From the NCBI GenBank assembly GCA_031315915.1, contig JALDRK010000027.1, forward strand, positions 1 to 50,533: a stretch of 50,533 nt of DNA, written 5' to 3'. A program made the position numbers and the translations under genes. The notes under the pieces were generated by a model, which was given only the letters and a program-made list of their open reading frames with translations, ran no database searches and was not told the origin of the DNA. The first letter of the stretch is position 1, and each line of letters opens with the position of its first letter. Below, in pieces: positions 44,153 through 50,533 of the stretch. This stretch comes from Nitrospirales bacterium. GTDB taxonomy: Bacteria; Nitrospirota; Nitrospiria; Nitrospirales; UBA8639.

Positions 44153-45464
44153 GGGATGGATTCTTCAGTTCCTGGATCAATTGCGGTAGAGTCACAGGTT
44201 GTTGACGAGGCGGATTTGACGGATAAGAAAAATCTACTATGGAAATTGCCGGAGACTGCTCGTTTCGACCCTCCAGAAGCACGACACGGGTTGTTCTCTG
44301 CCCACGCATCTGTCGACTGAGTTGACGCCAGGAATGCTTGAAACTTTTTTCCAATTCCTGTTCCACCACGCAGTGACCGGCGTGTCGAAGCGATTGGGCA
44401 AGGGAAAACGAAGCCCGCTTTAAATGTGATGGAGCCACTATGGCCACCGGGTGGAATCCATTGGGTGGGGTGATCCCTTGCCGATCCAAAGCGGAAAACA
44501 ACCGATCCAGATCCAGCCCAAACCCGATAGCCGGCAACTCCCGGCCGAATCGGCCAACGAGATGATTGTATCGCCCGCCGCCGCCCAATTCACTGCCGAG
44601 AGAATTCGTAAAGATATCAAACACAACCCCATCGTAATAATCAAACCCTCGGAATTCCCCGAGATCCAACACTACCGTTTCATGAACCTCATTGCGTTCC
44701 AACAGTTCATAGACTTGCTCCAACCGTACCAGCGGCGCCAAGAGTGATCGATCCTTCCCGGCGATGCCTTTTCCCCACCTCAACACATCTATGGTGCCGT
44801 ATCGTTCCGGCACTTCAAGAATCGCCTTGACGGTTGCACGGGGCGCCCGTTCATGCTCCAGAATCTCCTCTAAAAGAGGAAGATCCTTCCGAGCCACGGC
44901 AATTTCCGCCTGTTTTCGTCCACTGAGAGAAAGCCCTGAACGGGATAACAAGCCTTTTAAAAATCCCACGTGGCCCAGTGAAATTTTACAATTCGATAAC
45001 CCAACTTGCTTGAGGACCTCAACCAAAAGGGTCACCATCTCCGCATCCGCGGCGACCGAATCGTCCCCCATTCGTTCAAAACCGACTTGGAATACCTCAC
45101 GGTCCCGACCTCGGTGTTCCGGTTCATGCCGAAAAACGGTCGTGCGATAGGAGAACCGCAAGGGAACGTCATCGCCTCCGAGACCCATGGCAACCATTCT
45201 GGCAATTTGCGCCGTGGCATCCGGACGAAGCACCAGGACCCGTCCGGAGGCCCAGTCGGCAAACTTGTAACATTTTTCCAAAACCTCCGGAGCCAGGCCC
45301 ACGGCTAGGACATCGAGGTACTCAAAAGTCGGAAGGATAATTTCCTGATAGCCCCAATGGGCCGCAAAGGCCATCAGCCGCTCTTCCAAGCGCCGAACGC
45401 TCTGAACAGTATGCGGAAGAAGAGTGGCTGTTCCAATGGGAATGAGGGAACGGGCCGGTTTCAT
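44139..45464 (-). CDS. hisZ: ATP phosphoribosyltransferase regulatory subunit HisZ
   Basis: The 441-residue protein is a class II aminoacyl-tRNA-synthetase relative (motif 2-like FSYRTTVFRHEPEHRGRDREV, motif 3-like LPAIGFGLDLDRLF) lacking a complete HisRS set. HisZ activates the short form of HisG at the first step of histidine synthesis. A FDYYDGVVFDIF stretch matches the family; the C-terminal region (about 340-440) is like the anticodon-binding fold. A weak HisRS-like function is the alternative. It overlaps dnaB downstream. Confidence 0.9.
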   Translation of the reverse strand: MKPARSLIPIGTATLLPHTVQSVRRLEERLMAFAAHWGYQEIILPTFEYLDVLAVGLAPEVLEKCYKFADWASGRVLVLRPDATAQIARMVAMGLGGDDVPLRFSYRTTVFRHEPEHRGRDREVFQVGFERMGDDSVAADAEMVTLLVEVLKQVGLSNCKISLGHVGFLKGLLSRSGLSLSGRKQAEIAVARKDLPLLEEILEHERAPRATVKAILEVPERYGTIDVLRWGKGIAGKDRSLLAPLVRLEQVYELLERNEVHETVVLDLGEFRGFDYYDGVVFDIFTNSLGSELGGGGRYNHLVGRFGRELPAIGFGLDLDRLFSALDRQGITPPNGFHPVAIVAPSHLKRASFSLAQSLRHAGHCVVEQELEKSFKHSWRQLSRQMRGQRTTRVVLLEGRNEQSPAISIVDFSYPSNPPRQQPVTLPQLIQELKNPSHGHF

Positions 45465-45533
45465 AACAATTGGGCGGGAGAAGAGATCAACAGAAGGTGT
45501 CGACCGTTGGCTTCAATCCACAAACAAGGATGA

Positions 45534-47117
45534 CTAGCTCAGATCAACCAAACGAACGGACAAAATATCTTTTTCCTTTTTTAACTGTTCCAAGACTGTG
45601 GCAGCCAACGGGGCATCCAACCCAATGATCAATAAGGCCGACCCCCCTCGCTCACATCGGGCACACTGCATCCGGGCGATGTTCACATCATGACTGCCCA
45701 AGACCTGGCCTACAATGCCAATCACACCCGGCCGGTCCACATTATCGATCAACAGCATTTGACCTTCTGAGACCACCTCCACCTGAAATTGGTCAATTTC
45801 CACAATGCGTGGTTCTTGTTTATGAAAGAGTGTGCCGGCTACCGAATGCGTCCGTTGTCCGGCGTCCACTTTCACACGAATAAGACTCGTGAAATCCCCT
45901 GCATCGCTGCTCTTGACTTCCTTGACCTCAATGCCTCGCTCTTTCGCCACGATGGGCGCATTCACAAAATTGATCACATCTTCAAGAATGGGAGAAAGCA
46001 GCCCCTTCAGAACGGCGACCGTCACAGGGGTCAAACTCATTTGTGCCACTTCCCCGACATATTCAACGGTTACGGACTTGACTCCGCCATCCAACAACTG
46101 CGCTTGGAATCGACCTAATCGTTCAGCCAGCGATAAATAGGGTTGAATCTGTGGAAGAACCTCGGGCGGAACGGACGGTACGTTCACGGCACCCCGTGCA
46201 ATGCCCCGCTTGAAATAATCGACGAATTGTTCGGCAATGCCGATCGCCACGTTTTCCTGAGCCTCTTCAGTCGACGCGCCGATATGCGGAGTACAGATAA
46301 AATTTTCCAGCGCCAACAACGGATGATCCGGATTGACGGGTTCTTTTTCAAACACGTCGAAGGCCGCCGCCGCGACTTTGTTGGTTTTCAAGGCCTCGCA
46401 TAAATCCTGTTCATTGATAATTCCGCCACGGGCACAATTCACGATCATCACGCCATCTTTCATTTTCTTGATCGCCTCGGCATTGATGATCCCTCGGGTT
46501 TCATTGGTTAATGGCGTGTGTACTGAAATGACATCGGCCCGATGGAAGAGCTCATTCAACTCGACCACTTCAATTCCCATTTTCTGAGCCCGCTCCAATG
46601 ACAAATAGGGGTCGTATCCAATGACATTCATCGACCATCCTTGAGCCAGCTTCGCGACATAGGAACCAATCTGACCCATACCGACCAATCCAAGGGTCTT
46701 ATTGTAGAGTTCCGTACCCATAAACCGACTTTTTTCCCATTTGCCCTCCTTCATGGAACCAGTGGCTTGGGGAATTTTCCGGCTCATGGAGGCAATCATC
46801 GACATCGTATGCTCGGCGGTGGTGATCGTGTTCCCACCGGGGGTATTCATAACCACAATGCCCCGGCGGGTGGCCGCATCGCTATCCACATTGTCCAATC
46901 CGGTGCCCGCTCGGCCGATGATCCGGAGACGCCCCCCGGCTTCGATGACCTCTTTCGTCACTTTTGTCGCAGAACGGACAATGAGCGCCTCATAGTTAGG
47001 AATTTCCTGAAGCAGTTCCTCTTTGGACAATTTCGTTTTGACGGATACCGAAAATCCGGCCCGTTCCAGAACCTCGACACCGCGAGAAGATAAACTATCG
47101 CTCACGAGAATATTCAT
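45534..47117 (-). CDS. serA: D-3-phosphoglycerate dehydrogenase SerA
   Basis: The 527-residue enzyme oxidises 3-phosphoglycerate in the first step of serine synthesis. The NAD site GMGQIG (146-151), VNCARGGIINE (substrate Arg) and HIGASTEEAQE (catalytic His) are present, followed by an intervening domain and a C-terminal ACT domain (MLLIDNVDRPGVIGIVGQVL) of the type that senses serine. ATG 47117 follows GGAG and gives the standard length; the in-frame start at 47165 does not. It lies 76 nt after serC. Confidence 0.97.
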   Translation of the reverse strand: MNILVSDSLSSRGVEVLERAGFSVSVKTKLSKEELLQEIPNYEALIVRSATKVTKEVIEAGGRLRIIGRAGTGLDNVDSDAATRRGIVVMNTPGGNTITTAEHTMSMIASMSRKIPQATGSMKEGKWEKSRFMGTELYNKTLGLVGMGQIGSYVAKLAQGWSMNVIGYDPYLSLERAQKMGIEVVELNELFHRADVISVHTPLTNETRGIINAEAIKKMKDGVMIVNCARGGIINEQDLCEALKTNKVAAAAFDVFEKEPVNPDHPLLALENFICTPHIGASTEEAQENVAIGIAEQFVDYFKRGIARGAVNVPSVPPEVLPQIQPYLSLAERLGRFQAQLLDGGVKSVTVEYVGEVAQMSLTPVTVAVLKGLLSPILEDVINFVNAPIVAKERGIEVKEVKSSDAGDFTSLIRVKVDAGQRTHSVAGTLFHKQEPRIVEIDQFQVEVVSEGQMLLIDNVDRPGVIGIVGQVLGSHDVNIARMQCARCERGGSALLIIGLDAPLAATVLEQLKKEKDILSVRLVDLS

Positions 47118-47193
47118 AGCAACTCCATTCAGGAATAAATCCCATAGAAAGGCATTCAGCTCCACAGACCGAGGGACATCGCACCTTCACTGT

Positions 47194-48276
47194 CTATGCT
47201 TTGCGTTTTTCGAAATCCGCCATATACTGGATAAGCGCGTCAACCCCGGATTCCGGCATGGCATTATAAATACTGGCCCGCATGCCGCCCACAGAACGAT
47301 GTCCCTCCAGTGTGAGTAACCCCGCTTGTGCGGCACCAGCCAGAAACTCTTTATCCAAGTCAGGATTCGCCAGAATAAAGGGGACATTCATCCAGGACCG
47401 AGAAGCTTTTTCGACCGGATTGCGATAGAAACCGGATCCGTCAATGGCCGCATATAGTTTCTTGGCTTTTCGTTCGTTGATTTTACCCATTCCCGCCAAA
47501 CCACCCTGCCCTTTGAGCCATTTAAACACCAAGCCGGCGATGTACCATGCATACGTCGGCGGGGTATTCAGCATGGAATCCGCCTCGGCTTGCTTGGCAT
47601 AATCATAGGCGCTGGGGGTGATGGGTAACACATTCCCCATGAGATCTTCCCTGACTATGACCAGGGTAAGACCCGCCGGGCCGATGTTTTTTTGGGCGCC
47701 AGCATAAATAATCCCAAACCGGCTCACGTCGATCGGCCGAGATAAAATCGTGGAAGAAAAATCTGCAACCAGAGGCACACTGCCCGTTTCCGGAATCCAA
47801 TGGAACTCCACCCCACCGATTGTTTCATTGGGCGTGTAATGCACATAGGCAGCATCAGAACTGAGTGACCAAGTATCAAATGCCGGGATAGTGGTGAAAT
47901 TATTCCCCTCTGAAGAAGCCACCACATTTACCTTGCAATATTTTTTGGCGTCACTAATCGCCTTTTTACCCCAAGCCCCTGTCAAAACGTAATCGGCCTG
48001 AGCTTTTCCTCGTAAAATATTCATAGGGATGGTGGAAAATTGCGTTGTGGCCCCACCTTGTAAAAACAGCACTTTATAATTCTTGGGTACCCCTAATAAA
48101 TCCCGCAGATCCTGCTCAGCTTCCGTCGCCACCGACACAAATTCTTTCCCGCGATGACTCATCTCCATGATGGAGGCCCCTGTCCCATGCCAATTAGGCA
48201 ACTCTTCTTGCGCTTGCAGTAATACAGGTTCGGGCAACATCGCCGGACCGGCACTGAAATTATACAATCGAGCCAT
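47194..48276 (-). CDS. serC: Phosphoserine aminotransferase SerC
   Basis: The 360-residue PLP enzyme turns 3-phosphohydroxypyruvate into phosphoserine, the step after Ser[20 protein letters not shown], the PLP-lysine K196 in [12 protein letters not shown] and [11 protein letters not shown] are diagnostic. ATG 48276 follows GGAGAAGAG. With serA it forms a serine operon; a likely promoter lies about 85-110 nt upstream. Confidence 0.97.
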   Translation of the reverse strand: MARLYNFSAGPAMLPEPVLLQAQEELPNWHGTGASIMEMSHRGKEFVSVATEAEQDLRDLLGVPKNYKVLFLQGGATTQFSTIPMNILRGKAQADYVLTGAWGKKAISDAKKYCKVNVVASSEGNNFTTIPAFDTWSLSSDAAYVHYTPNETIGGVEFHWIPETGSVPLVADFSSTILSRPIDVSRFGIIYAGAQKNIGPAGLTLVIVREDLMGNVLPITPSAYDYAKQAEADSMLNTPPTYAWYIAGLVFKWLKGQGGLAGMGKINERKAKKLYAAIDGSGFYRNPVEKASRSWMNVPFILANPDLDKEFLAGAAQAGLLTLEGHRSVGGMRASIYNAMPESGVDALIQYMADFEKRKA

Positions 48277-48358
48277 AAATTGTTCTCTTCTCCATGTGTG
48301 TGACGGTAGAACTTTGCAGGAAAAACGGGAGGTTTCTCCGAGAAAAGAAGGCTACGCT

Positions 48359-48387
48359 AGCATAGGGTCCCAAACCAGTCAAGGCAA
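48359..48387 (-). promoter_or_regulatory. Possible promoter of serC
   Basis: On the minus strand TTGCCT (plus 48382-48387) and TATGCT (plus 48359-48364) are 17 nt apart, a sigma70-type pair, upstream of serC's ATG at 48276. Predicted start would leave a leader of about 75 nt. Confidence 0.45.
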
Positions 48388-48424
48388 AAACTCTCCTTGT
48401 TATTACTCAAAGAATTGACCTACA

Positions 48425-48763
48425 ATGACCCCCACTTTCAAAAAACTTCAATGGAATTTCAACGGGTTGGAGGGAACGTTGGCTGAACAAAAAGGTTTGC
48501 GACTCGAAGCTCGAGGAGACGGATTTTACTACAAAGTGATTCTACACTTTGGAAGTACGCTGATTCCTATCAGCGATGACATTCTGGAAGAGCTTCGCGG
48601 CCAAACCGTCCAAAGCCCTGAACCGTTTTTTAAATTTTTTTTAGAAAAGGTGGGATATTCCTCCTATCTCACAGATCAAATTCGGCAAGCCGTTGAAGAA
48701 GCCGGAGACGTAAACGGCCAAATGCAAGCCATCCAGCAATTTCTCAAGCAGACTCAAAACTAA
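48425..48763 (+). CDS. Small conserved protein of unknown function
   Basis: The 112-residue product has no signal peptide or membrane segment. It starts with a strand-rich part (LQWNFNGLEGTLAEQKGLRL, FYYKVILHFGSTLIP) and ends in helices (EPFFKFFLEKVGYSSYL, IRQAVEEAGDVNGQMQAI). I recognise no family. It is divergent from serC, 148 nt away, and converges with the TPR gene at 48849. The ribosome-binding site is weak, so the start is less certain. Confidence 0.55.
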   Translation: MTPTFKKLQWNFNGLEGTLAEQKGLRLEARGDGFYYKVILHFGSTLIPISDDILEELRGQTVQSPEPFFKFFLEKVGYSSYLTDQIRQAVEEAGDVNGQMQAIQQFLKQTQN

Positions 48764-48848
48764 CCCCGGAGGCCAAGGGACGGTTTTCAGGCAGACTGAC
48801 AGCTCCCATGTATTCATTCATCCTCAAACTTTGACTTGGAATTGCCCC

Positions 48849-49868
48849 CTAACCAAACAACTTATCCATAAAATTGAGAATCCGGTGTTTTCGATCCGGA
48901 TCTTTTTCAAGGGTGAGAGCCCGCTGGTAGTGCTGCACCGCCATCTCGGGCTTTCGCTTCTCATCATATACCCGCCCCACCCCAAAGGTCGCATGCGCAT
49001 CGTTTGGATTGGATTTTAGCGCTTGGCTGAAATAGTCCATCGCAAAATCCATTTGCCCTTTCTCATACGAGAACCATCCTAGGGCCGTGGCCGCCGCTCC
49101 TAAATCCGGGTTCGAACGAAGGGCCTCTTCATATTGCTGTTTGGCTAAATCCCGGCGGCCTTTATTTTCGTACAGGCCGCCCAAAGCAAAATGCACCTCC
49201 GCATCATTGGGATTGAGGAGCAAGGCCTTTTTATATTCTTCAATGCTCATATCCAACTTCCCTTGCTCGGCCAGCGCACAGGCGAGATTGGTATGCCCCG
49301 TGATCTCATCCGGGCGAAGCTTCAACACTTCCCGATATTGAGGAATGGCCATTTCCAATTGGCCCTGCTCTTGATAGGCCAACCCCAGCTTCAATCGAGC
49401 TGCGACGTAGGATGGATCCCGTTTCACCGCTTCTCGATAGGCCTTGACCGCTTTATCGATCCGGTCTTGACCATGATGAATTTGGGCCAGAAAAAAGTGA
49501 GGATACGGAGATTGAGGCAGCAAGGCCACGACCCGTTCAAAATGCGCGATGGCTTCCTCCAATTGTCCACATTGCGTGTGAAATACCCCTTCAAATAAGA
49601 TGACAGAAGGTTCTTCGGGAAATTCCCTTCGAAGATGGTCCACCCACTCACGAATCGCCTCCTTGTCCGAGATTTCCGCTAAGGCCTTGGGAAACACCTG
49701 CCACGCTTCCCAAAAATCTCCGCGCAATAAATACACGACATTCAAGGCAAAAAAAGGTCGTGGACCGCATTCCGGCTCCAACGACCACTGTCGGGCGATG
49801 TCACGGACCTTGTCCCATTGTCCGGCACGCATTGCAGATTTCAGAGACTGTTCAAGGCTATCACTCAT
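48849..49868 (-). CDS. Cytoplasmic TPR-repeat protein
   Basis: The 339-residue protein has about seven TPR units (e.g. EAIAHFERVVALLPQSPYPH, KAVKAYREAVKRDPSYVAAR, AIPQYREVLKLRPDEITGHT, NPDLGAAATALGWFSYEKGQ) and no signal peptide or lipobox, so it is likely cytoplasmic. It lies 25 nt after the ThyX-like gene, probably in one transcript, but a functional link is not clear. Family-level function: protein-protein scaffold. Confidence 0.83.
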   Translation of the reverse strand: MSDSLEQSLKSAMRAGQWDKVRDIARQWSLEPECGPRPFFALNVVYLLRGDFWEAWQVFPKALAEISDKEAIREWVDHLRREFPEEPSVILFEGVFHTQCGQLEEAIAHFERVVALLPQSPYPHFFLAQIHHGQDRIDKAVKAYREAVKRDPSYVAARLKLGLAYQEQGQLEMAIPQYREVLKLRPDEITGHTNLACALAEQGKLDMSIEEYKKALLLNPNDAEVHFALGGLYENKGRRDLAKQQYEEALRSNPDLGAAATALGWFSYEKGQMDFAMDYFSQALKSNPNDAHATFGVGRVYDEKRKPEMAVQHYQRALTLEKDPDRKHRILNFMDKLFG

Positions 49869-49893
49869 TGTCGTGCTCTTTTCCCCCTGATCA

Positions 49894-50533
49894 TTAACGC
49901 TTTAAGACGTCTTCCACCTCGGGCGGGGTTGCTTGAATTAATTTACCTAAATAGGGATATCGCTCCACCATTTTCTGCTTCATCAGCCAGGCCACTGTCC
50001 GGTACGACCAATGACCCTTCACGCCAGACCGTAATTGCGAAATATATTCTACTTCCGCAAAATCCATTTTAAACAGGCACCGCACGCGAAACCCGAAGGG
50101 AATGGCATACAACGCGGCCTCCTGATTCACCCCACGCAGCCGGTCAATATCCTGCCGTACGGCATCCATAGCCTGTCGATATTCTTTTTCCACTCCGGCC
50201 TTTTCTAAAACAGCCGGGACATCGTATCCATGCACGGTTGTAAAGTTCTGTTGAATCTGCTGGCACCGACGATGCCGGTGCATATCACGCCATCCGCCAA
50301 TATCCATCAGGACGTCAAAGATAAACGCGTACCCGGAACGAAATTCTTTCGCCAGCTCGTCGTGTGCGCCACGGCTTTTGATGGCCGCATCCACCACCTC
50401 CTGCTTTTCCTTTTCCGACCATCCTTGAACCCATTGAAGTAGCACCCGATAGGGGGCTTGGCTGACCCGATAGACCAAGGTCGCGACCAACTCATCCAGT
50501 GGAGCATGAGGTTCAAGCAGATCTACGGCCTGA
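49894..50533 (-). CDS. ThyX-like protein (partial, starts beyond the window)
   Basis: The frame is open from the window end to the TAA at 49894 (about 212 codons), and no start is needed inside; an in-frame TTG at 50490 is not the true start. The text around RDMHRHRRCQQIQQNFTT is the ThyX motif of FAD-dependent thymidylate synthases (RHR-x7-Ser), but the Ser position is Asn here. A second ThyX-like part may lie upstream, as in long two-domain proteins of this family. ThyX makes dTMP from dUMP using methylene-THF and NADPH; with the altered motif this part may only bind substrate or FAD. Confidence 0.75.
   Translation of the reverse strand, partial: QAVDLLEPHAPLDELVATLVYRVSQAPYRVLLQWVQGWSEKEKQEVVDAAIKSRGAHDELAKEFRSGYAFIFDVLMDIGGWRDMHRHRRCQQIQQNFTTVHGYDVPAVLEKAGVEKEYRQAMDAVRQDIDRLRGVNQEAALYAIPFGFRVRCLFKMDFAEVEYISQLRSGVKGHWSYRTVAWLMKQKMVERYPYLGKLIQATPPEVEDVLKR

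Noticed and set aside
1..50533. CRISPR arrays, prophage or integrated element
   Set aside because: No regularly spaced short repeats, phage structural genes or integrase seen; the two tRNA genes show no attachment-site duplication that I could find.

Overview
The window reads as a chromosomal segment of a Nitrospira-like bacterium (phylum Nitrospirota, the nitrite-oxidiser/comammox lineage). The main reason is a 12-ORF respiratory cluster (13189-24764) that combines a fused b6-type cytochrome b, a Rieske protein, two cytochrome bd-like oxidase subunits without the quinol-binding GRQPW signature, six haem-c sites on five proteins and an ethylbenzene-dehydrogenase-like haem-b subunit. This matches the bd-like oxidases known from Nitrospira (the OR-N branch of the cytochrome bd superfamily). 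A complete hopanoid locus, futalosine/ubiquinone-type UbiA and the overall gene style fit the same assignment. Species is not determinable from the window.

Layout. 1-8050: small secreted, membrane or lipoprotein genes, mostly of unknown function (DUF3015-like lipoprotein, a three-repeat WYDS protein, a DUF4105 membrane protein, a Spy-like helical protein, an alpha/beta-hydrolase lipoprotein), with long non-coding gaps. 8400-11350: a TMEM175-like channel, a decayed IS30-family element beside a toxin-like gene remnant, a conserved membrane protein and tRNA-Thr(CGU). 11626-13144: a DUF2914 protein and UbiA, separated from the convergent respiratory operon by a bidirectional terminator. 13189-24764 (minus): the respiratory operon. 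24765-26071: sparse, one probable decayed gene and one small conserved protein. 26218-38548 (minus): hopanoid production and lipid traffic: shc, hpnG, mlaE, mlaF, mlaD, mlaC, an outer-membrane barrel, a TatT-like TPR protein, dxs, ispG, tRNA-Cys and hpnH. 38723-50533: nucleotide-sugar dehydrogenase, type IV pilin-like protein, TPR lipoprotein, dnaB, hisZ, serA, serC, a small unknown, a TPR protein and a ThyX-like protein cut by the window end.

How the genes work together. The respiratory operon looks like one membrane supercomplex. Cytochrome b plus Rieske would form a complex III-like module facing the quinone pool, with monohaem and dihaem cytochromes c passing electrons to (or from) bd-like subunits that lack their own quinol site. 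The hopanoid locus joins isoprenoid supply (dxs, ispG), cyclisation (shc), side-chain chemistry (hpnH, hpnG) and a Mla/MCE-type lipid transporter with its own outer-membrane barrel. That suggests a dedicated route for moving hopanoids between the two membranes.

Weak points: the upstream bd-like subunit is split in two by an apparent one-base frameshift in a run of four C/G (22975-22978); the DUF4105 gene lacks a standard start codon; both edge genes are partial.
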